DNA of 64,000 nt from NCBI RefSeq assembly GCF_022581195.2, contig NC_061473.1, forward strand, positions 5,394,001-5,458,000, written 5' to 3'. Shown here piece by piece: positions 1 to 10,560 of the stretch. How positions within the stretch are numbered: position 1 is the first letter of the stretch; the number at the start of each line of letters is the position of its first letter. The notes below the pieces were generated by a model. The model worked only from the letters and a program-made list of their open reading frames with translations. It ran no database searches and had not been told where the DNA came from. The DNA is from Helicoverpa zea. Lineage: Eukaryota; Arthropoda; Insecta; Lepidoptera; Noctuidae. The position numbers and the translations under genes were made by a program.

Positions 1-125
1 CGGAATCGCCGCGATACCGTAACGACTCGCGACGATACGCGGCGGAATTATCGCTCGTTCGCGGAGATTATCCGACGATATAAGGGCGGACTCGTCGCGA
101 TTCTCTCGCTCGTGGAGGCAGCCCC
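1..125. other. CpG-rich segment of unknown nature
   Basis: The first 125 bases are rich in CGA, CGCG and TCG words, unlike the AT-rich sequence that follows. No frame gives a convincing protein. It may be the edge of a repeat or an exon or promoter extending beyond the window. From 126 to 290 I see nothing. Confidence 0.3.
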
Positions 126-291
126 TAAGATATAGATAATCAAAAGTCATTTATTCAAAGTAGGCTTAAAATCAGCACTCTTTGAAGGTCAGATTTACAA
201 AAGACATCCCCAAATGTGTTTTTGCTGGAAAGAAGTGGTGGACCAAACTCCCCAGCAAAGAAAGTTTTAATGTTGACAAAATGTAATTATA

Positions 292-297
292 TTTATT
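292..297 (-). terminator. AATAAA poly(A) signal after HAUS5
   Basis: On the minus strand AATAAA lies about 50 nt downstream of the predicted HAUS5 stop codon. It supports position 348 as the end of the reading frame, but AT-rich DNA gives this hexamer often by chance. Confidence 0.4.
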
Positions 298-347
298 ACT
301 AACGTCCCGCTGCGGCTTTACATGGGATAACAATATTTCCCCACTAT

Positions 348-3300
348 TCAATGGATGTTATTATACATATAAACCTTCCCCTTGAAACACTCTATCTGAT
401 ACAAAAACCGCATGACAAATTGGTTGCGTAGTTTTGAAGATTTAAGCGAAGATACATAGGAATATAGAGACAAAAAAAGCATTTGTTTTATAATATGTAG
501 TGAAGCCTTGTTAATTACACTATACTGAAAATTAGAGGGGAGGTAGCTGAGACCCAGGAGACGGATATAGGATTTTTTGCCACCATTAGGGTACGAGAAA
601 CAGGAAGCCAATGTAATTATATTAATTGCCAGTCTTGCTTTAATTCAAACTGTAAAACGCTTAACTCCAGTATACCAAGTTTCATCAAAATCCATCCACA
701 GTAACAAAAATACATATAGCCTCACAAACTTTCGCATTTACAATATAAGTAGGATACTAACGTTGAGCTGCGCAAGAGTTTCAGCCAATTTGTTCTGCGT
801 GTGTTTAATGTGTAGTTTGTTCTTCATCGCGTTGAGAGCGAGCGAGCAATGCATAGCCGATGTATGTGCCAGCACCCATTGTGGAGTTACCCTGAAATAC
901 AAAAAAAAACACAATTTTAGACACAACTGGTGTTAAGAAAAACGGCAAAACAAAAAATCTGATTACACTGTTCAACAGCATTTTGGTGCAAAGGTGAAAT
1001 ATATAATTTCTTACAGAATATTTGATACGTAATCGAAGTCCAGAACACAAAGTTGGTACTTTAAGAGGGGTATATCTCTAAATCCCGACGTGCTATTATG
1101 TTCTGGATTTCGATTACGTATCAAATATTCTACAAGAAACTGTATATTTCACCTTTGCACCAAAAAAAATAATAATAATTTGTTGACCAGTGTTAAATAC
1201 GTAATAAGTTAAAGCCATGTATTCACTGGCAAACAATGTTTCAGATACACAGTTTCTGAAACATCACGTAGATGTTTACAGCAACAATGTTTCGGAAACT
1301 CTGCCGTCCACATCGTCCACAGAAACAAAATTATATGTTTCTGAAACAAAATTATTTGTTTCAGAAACACGTATGTAGATATTGTTTCTGAAACAGTGTT
1401 TATTAGCAATCTGACTAACTAGTTTTAAGTTAAAATACGAAAATGTTATTAATCTGGAAGCCTTCTGTAAGAAGCTACTTTATAATATTAGTGTTTTTAA
1501 GTTAATTGTATATATAATACCTCTTATTTTCCGTAATATCTTGTACAGTGGCTGCAGAGAGTGAAGTGACGAGTGACGCGCGCCTTTCACACAACTGTGG
1601 CCAAAGCGAAGCGCCGCATTTCACTAGGGACGATAGTTGCTCTTCTGTGAAGAAAAATCTTATATTTACTGCTGGGCAGTGCTGGGCTTAGAGCATTTAA
1701 CCTACAGATCAAGCGAAGTGAGGCATGCTTGTTGTATTTATAAACAACTAGCTAGTTTTCTCGTGGTTTCACTGACGTCCCCTGGGAACTATGTAACTAG
1801 GGGACGATGAGGCTTCGCAACGGTGGAAGAATTCAAATCGGTTCAGAAGGTTCCTATTACACTATAGATATATCCTATGTTCCTATTACGCTATAGTGTA
1901 ATAGGAGCCTTCAGGGTACAAACAAACCACCAAAAACACGTTTCTCTTTATTATATTGGTACAGGTGACTCGAGCTCGAGAACTCTGACAATATTGAGCG
2001 CTTTCGAGCTTACGCATACAAAGACAATGTGCTTGCATATGTATAAGTATGGCTCACAAGGTTTTGTGAGATGAAACATCTTTCTATAACAGGGCAGGTT
2101 AACTAAAAGCTTGTGAAATAATAATAGAATGGTGTACACACCATATAATATAATGGTATATGAGGTGGATATAGTAATAGGTATACACAGACAAGTATAG
2201 CCTTTTTCGATATAAAACATCTATAATAGGCAAGTTGAAAGCTTATAAAATAATAATAGAATATGTAAAACTGACCAGAGTCATTAAGTTCAGTATTGTT
2301 GGAGGCGATAGAAGAGCTCGCGAGCGGAGCCACGGTCACAGATAGGGCTGCGCGATTGTTCTGAGGGCGACTCGTCACCTTGTCCAGCTTGCTCTGAAAA
2401 ATATACATAAAACAATATTTAGATTCACACACAGCACATTTGTGGGCATAAACAATATAGTTATCATCAGCCTATCCTTTTCTTGACTGTTTATGAACTA
2501 TGTTGGGGTTGGGTTTCAGTCATACTGAATGCATCTCAGCACCAGTGTTCTGCATGGAATAACTGGCTATCTGACCTCCTCACCACAGTTACCCGGGCAA
2601 ACAAATAGCCCTTGGTTAAAGGACAATGCTATTCTTTGTATGGAAGTTGGGCTCAAGAGTTGCCCACAGTCACTGAATAGTGTATTAGGTTCCATAGGCT
2701 TATAATAGGTCCCAGACCGAAATATTTCGAAATCTATCCCAGGAGTCCTGAGAAAAACTGGTTTGACTCTTATTCAATATTACGAAAAATATGCTTACGA
2801 ACTCTTAATATTCCAGTTTTATTACCTTAATTGAAATTAATTATATTAATTGACAAACACGAGCGGTTGTATACGACAACTTTTTTTTAACCAACTTCCA
2901 AAACTGGAGGAGGTTCTCAGTTCGTTTATATTCTTTTTACGTTTGTACGAGCATAACTCCGCCGATTACCAAAAGATTTAAACAATTATTTCATTTTCTA
3001 AAGGGCTTATTTCCCAAATGGTTCCTTTATCATCCGGTCCAGGGTCTGATGATGGAAACCCTAAAAAATCGGGTGCAACTCTCAAAAATTGTAGGCTCAT
3101 ATCAAGTAAAACCTTGTCATTTGGGTAAATGTCTCCGACAACATAAAACAGTGGAGGTTAAGATCTGACCTGACGATGAAGGCGACAGAGAGACTAGGGA
3201 ACTCCTCAACGGTATCTACTAACTACCTCGTGTTTGAGCTTATTTTATTCGTCTTGATAAGATTTTTCTAGTAGATAGCTCATAGCGCAGGAGTCTTGAT

Positions 3301-6300
3301 CTTCTAGATTTTGTACTGCGGTAATTGCCTTTTTTTCGGGAAATCAGGGTCAGTTCTTATTAGAATAAAATGCTTTTAGAATTTATTTTAAAATCACAGT
3401 AAGTAAAAAAAAATAACCCATTCCAACATTTTCCACTACTGGATAGACCGCCACATACTGAGCGTTGAGATTGACAATGTATATATGAGACCTAATTGGA
3501 AGAAAAGTCTTGTCAGGTTAATTTCGCGGGAGCCCTGGGACCGATTTCAAAAATATTTGGGTTTCGTATTAAGAGTGAAGTAAATAACCTATTTTGACAA
3601 CTCCCACTACTGGGTAAATGCCTTAGACTTTGTAAAGTGACTATCTATGGAAAACATTTGAACCGGTTTTCCTCGGGACCCCAGGGAGCAATTTCAAAAA
3701 TATTTGGGTTTTGTATTAAGAGTGAAGTAAATAACATATTTTGACCACTCCCACTACTGGGCAAATGCGTAAGACTTTATAAAGTAACTATCTAAGGAGA
3801 ACATTTGAACCGGTTTTCCTCGGGACCCCTCGGACCGATTTCAAAAATATTTTGATTTCTTGTTAAGAGTGAATTAAAGAACCTGTTTTGACCACTCCCA
3901 CTACTGGACAAATGGCTCAAGCTTTGTAAAGCGACTGTTCACGTGGAACATTTAAACCGGTTTTTCTCGGGACCTCTGGGACCGATTTCTAAAATATTTG
4001 GATTTCGTATTAACAGTGAAGTAAAGAACCTATTCTAACCATTCCCACTACTGGGCAAATGGCTTGAGCTTTATAAAGTGACTGTTCGAGTTTGACATTA
4101 GAACCGGTTTTTCTCGGGACCTCTGGGACCGATTTCCAAAATATTTGGATTTCGTGTTAACAGTGCAGTAAAGAACCTGTTTTGACCACTCCCACTACTG
4201 GACAAATGGCTCAAGCTTTGTAAAGCGACTGTTCATGTGGAATATTTGAACCGGTTTTCCTCGGGACTCCAGGGAGCGATTTCAAAAATATTTGCATTAC
4301 GTGTTCAAAGTGCACTATGGAACCCCCTGGAACTACTCCCACTGCTGGGCAAACTTTGAGCCCACACCCTGGCATTGTCCTTTGATGTCAGGCATTCTAA
4401 CATCTGACTACCTTTTTTTTTAACGACGTCAAAAATCATGAAATGACCCCTCCCGCTGTGGGTTAGCAGCGGTGAGGGAGTGTCAGACTCTTAATGACTA
4501 AAAACCGTCGTGTTCCGTCGGTAACTCAAAGCAGGTAAAGCCATTTGCAGAAAAAAAAAAACAATAACCTCGATATCGCTGCAATCTTCAACGGTGGCCA
4601 GTGAGTCAGCTATGTTCTTGGCTTCACCGAGATTGTCCTTCTTGGCTCTCAACTCTTCAGCCAGCTGCTGTAGTAGCCAGGCGCGACGCTGGGCCGCCTG
4701 CACTCGTTCCCGGGCCAAGTTGCGTTGAGATACTAGTGCAGAAAATATGTTAGAAATAAATAAGCAAAGTATGTGTATATGGAAATCAGCCTCATTTAGA
4801 TTATATGGGTGTTTGTTAGTCTTTCAATTTCAATTTGCAAATTAATACTGGACGAATTTCGATGAAGCTTAGAAGCGATGGATTCCAGATTCAACCGGCA
4901 GTTCTACCTCTGTCTTGTGGGAGTCTCGGAGAAAAGTTGCCAATAGATTTTCTGGCTAAATAATATATTTTTTTTCTTAGCCCTTATTGTCCCACTGCTG
5001 GACAAAGGCCTCCCCATTTTGTCCCTACACCTCTCGATCCTTAGAGTGCTCCCACCAGACAGGGTTGTAGGCATAGGCTAAATAAATTACCTAACACTAA
5101 TATATTTATTCTGATTGGCCCAGTAGTTCCTGATATTAGCGTGTTCAAAAACTCTTCAGTTGTATAATGGCATTCAAGGCTTTTTATAGCCAAGTTGGAT
5201 GTTATCATATAACAACACCAGCCAATTGTGCAGGACATATCGCAGCTGCACTCACTATTCCTTTATTCTCTGTCACAACCTCAGGTTTTTTAATATGTAT
5301 TAGCAATGATATACACATACTTGCCCTATAGTACATCGCAAGCTAGAAATAACAAATATTTTAATGACTACTACTTACATCTGCTAGAAACTTTGTCTAC
5401 AAGTTGGTTAAGCCCCTGTCGAGCCTCTAGTACTCTGGCTTCTGCGTCTTTTACTTTTTCTCTCAAAGCAGTCTGTTGTCTCCATAGTGCGAGTTCTTCT
5501 GGTATCACTATGCTTGAGTCAGCCTGTGAAAATTATGGATAAGTTGAAGTAAATAAATGTATGTTTAAGATTAATCACCATAGTTTCAGCGTACACAGTT
5601 TGATGTAGGTAATATGTAAGAATTTAATATTATTAAAAAAAAAATACATTCATAAGTTGGTTGTAAAGGCCTAAAAGAAGTAAAATGATTTGACTTTGAT
5701 TCATACATAGGGAAATTCTTACAGCAAAAAGTTCTGCCCATTCTTCATATATGTAGTTCTGGTATAGCTATCTTATCTATGTACGCACTATTATTATATT
5801 TGAATAACTAAACTTAAAAAATATTGATGGAACCTTCTACAAAAAAAACTACACATAAGAGAAAGAAATTACTGCTTAAAGTAATGATTCAATTAATTAA
5901 GTCATTCTTACTATTGTATCTGCACTGGTTTTTAGCTACATTTTATTTCTAAACAGAGTCTTGATACAAAATGTAATATCAAGATTGTTGTGTCTGCTCA
6001 AATAATGATTGTATGTATTTACCTTCGAGAATGCATTATTTTCTTGGCAGCGTTGCATGTCATTGACAAAGACTTGAAAACGCTTGCTCCTGATGGCATC
6101 CTTGGGCTCTACATGCTCCATCAGGCTGCGCCACACCATATAATACTGACCTCGGCACATCCTTTAGTTAAAACAACATTAAATTAATAAAAATATACCA
6201 CAAATATGACCCACTGATTATATAATTCATTATTATAAAGATATGATGATATGATTCAAAAATAATAATTATTAAATACAAAAAAGAATTTTCCCGTACC

Positions 6301-6630
6301 GGGAATCGAACCCGAGCCTCCTGGGTGAAAGCCAGGTATCCTAGCCACTAGACCATACGGGATATGAGAAGCCATTCAAAATTGGGGTTCTTATTATTGA
6401 AACCAATAATAGCATTGTTTTGCATAGATATTGATGAATTACTGCACAAAACACGGAATTTAAATTCGTACAACTTTAAAGGGTAACATTGTTTAGGGAT
6501 TTGTATAATATATAACTCACTCGGCAAGTTTGTCTACCGTAGGCACTTTGTCCTGCGGACATCCCATGGATAGCAGCCATTCTGCGAATTTTTGAGGCAC
6601 TTGATCACTGCTAAGTTTTTCTTTATTCAT
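348..6630 (-). CDS. HAUS5: HAUS augmin-like complex subunit 5 (Dgt5-like), 8-exon model
   Basis: Augmin recruits gamma-tubulin to the sides of existing spindle microtubules during mitosis, and HAUS5 is one of its coiled-coil subunits. My exon model on the minus strand is 6630-6521, 6161-6023, 5523-5379, 4732-4569, 2393-2276, 2021-1976 (approximate), 891-762 and 524-348, giving 1029 nt and 342 residues. The N terminus fits the family pattern: a tryptophan-containing helix with MGCPQDKVP, then CRGQYYMVW and HVEPKDAIR, as in vertebrate HAUS5 (W..xMGxP, LCxGQ, W, HV, IR). Residues about 84-186 are Glu/Lys/Arg-rich coiled coil. The first donors are GTGAGT, GTAAAT and GTAAGT. The 46-nt sixth exon is chosen only by phase and is weak. 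Human HAUS5 is about 630 residues, so either this model misses exons beyond position 1 or the moth protein is short. A poly(A) signal at 292-297 supports an end here. Exons 1-4 and 7 are the surest parts. Confidence 0.72.
981..1165. mobile_element. Foldback MITE-like element
   Basis: Positions 981-1047 and 1100-1165 form arms of about 66 bp that are near-perfect reverse complements around a 52-bp loop. The arms contain TTTGATACGTAATCGA and its complement. It lies in the last large stretch of HAUS5 introns and has no coding capacity. The size and symmetry fit a non-autonomous TIR element, but I could not assign a superfamily. Confidence 0.6.
1236..1395. repeat. Cluster of GTTTCTGAAAC palindromes
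   Basis: The 11-mer GTTTCTGAAAC, or a close variant such as GTTTCAGAAAC or GTTTCGGAAAC, occurs about six times in 160 bp. It is nearly self-complementary, so orientation is ambiguous. It lies in a HAUS5 intron. Confidence 0.5.
2463..2690 (-). mobile_element. Degraded lepidopteran SINE fragment
   Basis: This piece matches the body and tail of the SINE at 49,611-49,989: words such as AACTATGTTGGGGTTGG, TATCTGACCTCCTCA and CAGTTACCCGGGCAA appear in the same order. It lacks the tRNA-like head and is diverged. It sits in HAUS5 intron 4. Confidence 0.6.
2885..3345 (+). repeat. Unclassified dispersed repeat, copy 1
   Basis: It starts with an AACCAACTTCCAAAACTGG end, then a CTGATGATGGAAACCCT segment and a unit with GACCTGACGATGAAGG. 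The same order occurs at 9290-9480, 29,668-30,262, 32,600-32,985 and 45,964-46,617. No coding capacity. I cannot place it in a known class. Confidence 0.55.
3345..4440. repeat. Tandem array with ~147-bp unit in HAUS5 intron 4
   Basis: The anchor CCCACTACTGG (or CCCACTGCTGG) recurs at about 3603, 3749, 3897, 4044, 4191 and 4338, a spacing of 146-148 bp, with an earlier, more diverged unit near 3433. Each unit also carries TTTCAAAAATATTTGG, AACCGGTTTT and CTCGGGACC. Units differ by scattered substitutions, so the array is old enough to have diverged. It follows directly on dispersed repeat copy 1. Confidence 0.85.
4440..4520. repeat. Short dispersed repeat (TGGGTTAGCAGCG type)
   Basis: The segment with TGACCCCTCCCGCTGTGG and GGTTAGCAGCGGTGAGGGAG recurs in diverged form at 31,897-31,945. 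It closes the repeat block of HAUS5 intron 4, about 50 bp before exon 4. Confidence 0.5.
4981..5040 (-). mobile_element. 3' end scrap of a LINE
   Basis: The word CCACTGCTGGACAAAGGCCT matches the 3' coding end of the LINE at 23,533-23,805. It is only a scrap, in HAUS5 intron 3. Confidence 0.4.
6291..6362 (-). tRNA. tRNA-Glu (anticodon TTC)
   Basis: On the minus strand 72 nt fold as a cloverleaf. The acceptor arms TCCCGTA and TACGGGA pair perfectly and are followed by discriminator A. The anticodon stem CCTGG/CCAGG encloses CTTTCAC, giving anticodon TTC. The T-arm carries GGTTCGATTCC (B box) and the D-arm TGGTCTAGTGGCTAGGA (A box). There is no intron and I see no damage. It sits inside HAUS5 intron 1 on the same strand. 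Confidence 0.95.
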
Positions 6631-7325
6631 CTTAATAGAAATAGCTTTGCAATCAATCACAAAAATAGTTTCTTTGAACAATCGATAAAATGAACAATAA
6701 CAAGCAACAGACGGAAATTCAAATCTGTCTGACAGTGACTTTTGACTTGACGTAACAATTGACATTTTAGCCATAGACTAACACCGACAAGAGACCAAAT
6801 GAACTCACGAAGGAACTTGCAACTCGACTAAAATAGGAACATAAAGTTCGATTAGGATTGCTATTACATACAATTTAAGTTAACGTTATTTAGGTTTGTA
6901 ATCGTACATGAATGCCTAAATTGAATGTAATTTTTTCAGCGGTTCTCAGCTAGCTTTCAAACACCAGGCGCGGTCATATCATAACATTTGGGGGGAGATT
7001 GGAGGACGGAGAGGGCTCACGAGTCCCGACTAAAGTCCATTTCACGAAAGAAGTCCCGCAGACGCAGCGCTAGTGTCTATGCGATAGCTCAGTAAATACG
7101 TACAAAAATAAATAGTCAAAGTCACAATTTTCTGCGGGGCTTCTTTCGTGAAATGGACAATAGAGCTGTACATGGACCTCCCCTATTGAAACAACCTTCG
7201 TGAATGCACACCTACTGCGTCAACCAACAGCTGCCAAAGTCAAAAGAATGTCTAAAATTTATAAAAGTTGACAAAGCAAACAATGTTGATATTTTTGTCA
7301 TAATATTTTTATCAACTTTAAAATA
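6631..7325. promoter_or_regulatory. Shared upstream region of HAUS5 and dysbindin
   Basis: The two genes face away from each other, with their start codons 695 bp apart, so both promoters must lie here or in overlapping sequence. No TATA box is convincing. The middle holds a 124-bp foldback at 7035-7158. The call is from layout, not from a motif. Confidence 0.55.
7035..7158. repeat. Inverted repeat in the shared promoter
   Basis: Positions 7035-7062 and 7131-7158 are 28-bp arms that are reverse complements with one mismatch; the core is CCATTTCACGAAAGAAG. The loop is 68 bp. It looks like a small MITE, although no target-site duplication is clear. Confidence 0.65.
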
Positions 7326-10251
7326 ATGCTAGGCAACTTAAAAGATTTTATTTCTGTTGTGCAAGATGGGCTGGCTTCTAACAACAATATAAGACAAACG
7401 CTACAAGAAGTGCAGAAGGTGAAAAATATATTCAAAGACAAGCAAAAGTTTGCTCACGAAAGCAAAGTTAATTACGGAGCTGGTGGTGCTTTGTTAGAGA
7501 AATATCAAGAAGATTGGGCAAAAATACATGAAAACGCTGATAATAATGCTAAGGCAGCCGACGAAGTAGATAAATTAATCGTAGAGTTACATGAAGTGAC
7601 TAAAAAACGGTTGCAAAGTGCGAATGAATTGGCGCACAATTTGTCTTTTATTCCAAGTTTGACTGCCTCCGTGGCGGAGTGTATGGACAGCTTGAAGAAT
7701 GTGCAGGAGATGCTGAAGTCGGTAGAGGAGGAGCTTGTGGAATTTGAGGATATTGTCGAGAGAAGTAAAATGGAGAACTGGAAACTAGATCACCATTATC
7801 ATTTGACTATGTACAAGGAGAAGAAGATGGGTAAATTTTGTATAAGTCTTGTTTTAGTACCCACTATTTAAGAAATGGCCCTGTACAATATTTTCGTCAA
7901 GAGTAGCTGATTATTTTGTTGATGATACTGCTGACCTACTTCATCTCACGTACAGATAAGAGATGAGGTTTGATAAGGATTCATAGAAGTTTGAAAAAAA
8001 TGTTTAATGTTTGAGTAATATTGAAATCCATTTTCATGAACTTCTTAATTCAGCTTTGTACAAAAAAAATTAAACCAACTTCAATAACACACCTTCTCCT
8101 AAGTCTGACGAAAACCATGCTTAAAACTGCGTCAACATTGGTTCAGCCAAGCATGTAATAATCTCGCACAAACATACATACAAGGTCAACCTGAGCTTGG
8201 TTAAAAACCTCCACGGTACACTGTTTTTTTTTTCATACCATTTTATATCTAACATCAAGCTTCCTCTATTCCAGTGGCATTAGAAGAGGTTCGCAACAAA
8301 CTAGCAAAAGAAAACAGTCAACTGAACTACGAGAGAGAGCGTCAACAACTGGCCGAGTTACAGTCCAGAAGAGAACAGAGTTCCAATGCGTTCCAGCAAG
8401 ACGTTGCCAAGTACTTAGCTAGCGGTACCATCACAACGAGTAAGTTGATTTCGTTGTTTCATTTATATGTGGCGCCAAGAATCTATGAAAACGTCAAGTT
8501 TTTCGAAGAAAAAAGACTCGAGGCTTTAGACAAAAAGCGCCAATTACTAAAAGAGAGACCTAAGCCTTCGTACACCTATCTAGACTCTAAATAGTGCGGG
8601 TCAATTGTACTGCAGCGCTTGCGACCGGGTCTTCAAATCCAAACTCGGTTTTGCCAGCCACATCAGGGCTCACGCTAGGAGGTGAATTTGTCATAGGTTG
8701 CCATTATCGAAATCGATAAGTAGGACTATATACATAAATATATATGGCAGTAGAAAATAACAAGATTCCTAAGTGTATGAATTTACTACGAAAATTATAA
8801 ACATTTTGTGAAAATGTGTGAAAGTTATCTCTCGTTTAGAAAGCTACCAAAAGATTGTAAACTTACGGATCTTGTTAATTTTCGGTGATACAATCTCAGG
8901 AACTGCTGAAACAACAATCTATGAAATCTCAAGAGCTTCCAACTAAATCCATCAAACCAAATAAAGATATGGAAGAATCTTTGGATTCAAATATTGGTTG
9001 TCCTTATCAGAACCCAAATATTTATAAAAACCGAAGTTAATATTGAATCCATTCCAGATATCCTAGACTGAAAAATAGGTGTCTTTTTAGAAGCAAAACT
9101 GTGTTAGAAATTGCAAAGGAGATGGCCAAAAAAAAACCCAGAGTCGACAGAAACTTCGTATGTATGGTTGGATTCAGTATAATTTGTAGATTACAAAAAG
9201 TATTTCATATCATCTAAAAACCATGGGGTTCTCTTTTTACGCGGTTTTTTCGATTAAGATTTTAGTACATAAAAAAGCTTAACCTTTGTGTTTGCTGTTC
9301 ATTAGAAGTTGTGCATAGGGTAAAAACTTTACACTCAGGTGTATGTCTGTTAGCACTATACACGAGTGAAGGTTTAGAGCTGACCTGATGATGGAGAAGA
9401 GAGAAGGTAAAGGGAACTCGGCAATGGTTAATATTAACAACCTAGTGTTTGGGCTTATATTATTCGCATTGACGAGAACTTTTCTCGTATGCGAATAGTG
9501 ACTAAAAAGCTAAAAAAAAATACAAAAAAACTTTTTTTTTTACTTTTAAGTTTTTTTTACTAACCTTTGCCAGTTCAGAAGTTTACACGAAGTTTTTTTA
9601 ACAGGGAAACCTCTTCAAGTAGGAAAGAAAAGAAAGGGTACTTAATCGTATCTGGAGTGGTTCATGTGAATAGTGCAATGGGTGGGGGTCAAACTCAAGA
9701 CCTTTTAATTACCAGGCAAACTCTGTAACTATGGGGATATTACTATTCGCATGTATAATGTTAATGTTCCTTGTTTTTTAGGTCCTTTATGTAAATAATC
9801 TTTAAAATCAACATAAATTCAACATATCCTATTTTTGTGAAAATATGGTACAGCTCCTATACCCCATGGATTTCAGGCTTGACTTTTTGGCACCATCAAA
9901 AGTCTATCATAATGAACCCATTGGTACCCATTTCGTTGCTGTCGATTCTGGGTTTTTTTACTATGAAAATTTGGCCATCTCCTTTATGCTATTAAAATTA
10001 TCAAAGTTTAAGGTAAACCAGAAGGAATTATTTCTATTAATTTTAATTTTTGAAAGAATTCCTGGTATTTTATGAAGCTTTTCTCAGACTTTTATTATAT
10101 TTTTTGTTTGTTTATAATTTCCAAAACTCAACATATTTATGTTAATTTTACATGTCTGATTACAGGTCAGCCTTCGACTCCTAAAATCACGCTCGAGCAA
10201 ATACAACTGGATGATGACCGCACAGATTTGGAGAAATTCCTCGATAGTTGA
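7326..10251 (+). CDS. Dysb: Dysbindin (BLOC-1 subunit), 3 exons
   Basis: Dysbindin is a coiled-coil subunit of BLOC-1, which sorts cargo to lysosome-related organelles; in insect neurons it also acts in synaptic homeostasis. Exons are 7326-7830, 8275-8439 and 10166-10251: 756 nt, 251 residues. Donors are GTAAAT and GTAAGT; the acceptors end CCAG and ACAG, and phases 1 and 1 join cleanly. The region from about residue 52 (GALLEKYQEDWAKIH) aligns with the RY..W..lH part of vertebrate dysbindin. Residues about 80-215 are coiled coil. FQQDVAKYLASG matches the conserved FQQDmeqYLstG. The C terminus is short and acidic (DDDRTDLEKFLDS), as in vertebrates. Human dysbindin has 351 residues, mainly because of a longer C-terminal tail. 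The start at 7326 is the first ATG after a short AT-rich leader. Confidence 0.88.
8454..8690 (+). mobile_element. C-terminal relic of a non-LTR retrotransposon
   Basis: Within dysbindin intron 2 a reading frame gives FFEEKRLEALDKKRQLLKER, then after one frameshift YCSACDRVFKSKL and a SHIRAHARR end with stop. A basic linker followed by a CxxC...HxxxH finger is typical of the C terminus of many LINE polymerases; the LINE at 19,296 ends with a similar finger. The frame is continuous with dysbindin exon 2 up to a stop at 8592-8594. Confidence 0.65.
9290..9480 (+). repeat. Unclassified dispersed repeat, copy 2 (partial)
   Basis: In dysbindin intron 2 the segment GAGCTGACCTGATGATGGAG followed by TGTTTGGGCTTATATTATTC matches the repeat unit of copies 3-5. 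The end with AACCGACTTCC is missing. The rest of intron 2 (8691-9289 and 9481-10,165) holds nothing I recognise. Confidence 0.55.
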
Positions 10252-10468
10252 TGTGAAGCTTTGTTAGCAGTGGGACGTTTCACGATATCAGAGCTTGTAC
10301 AATTAAGACTAATGCATTCTATTTTAATATTCCAAAGTTAATATAATATTGTTGAGTATTTTATCTAAGATTTTTTTTAGTATCCAGTTGTTTGCCAAAG
10401 TATTTTGGCCTCATCCACTCTCTATGCTATCAAAATAACACCCTGAAGTTTGAACAATTCATATAAAA

Positions 10469-10474
10469 TTTATT
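10469..10474 (-). terminator. AATAAA poly(A) signal for the unrecognised minus-strand gene
   Basis: On the minus strand this AATAAA is about 475 nt past the stop at 10,949. If used, the 3' UTR would overlap that of dysbindin by roughly 100 nt. No closer exact signal was seen. Confidence 0.3.
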
Positions 10475-10554
10475 TTTTTCGTTAAATACCTAAAGAATTC
10501 AATTTTTGTACTGTTAACCTTTTTCATGAACTGAAATTATTTTTCTTATTCAAT

Positions 10555-10560
10555 AATAAA
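10555..10560 (+). terminator. AATAAA poly(A) signal for dysbindin
   Basis: AATAAA lies about 300 nt after the dysbindin stop codon in AT-rich sequence, and is the first exact signal I noticed downstream. Confidence 0.45.

Noticed and set aside
577..936. 119-codon plus-strand ORF
   Set aside because: It overlaps HAUS5 exon 7 on the other strand, has no recognisable motif and reads like an antisense shadow.
1252..1395. Heat-shock or STAT-type elements in the GTTTCTGAAAC cluster
   Set aside because: Spacing inside the motif does not fit TTCnnGAA or TTCnnnGAA; kept only as an unexplained cluster.
9845..10075. 76-codon plus-strand ORF in dysbindin intron 2
   Set aside because: No motif, AT-rich codon use and no phase-compatible splice sites.
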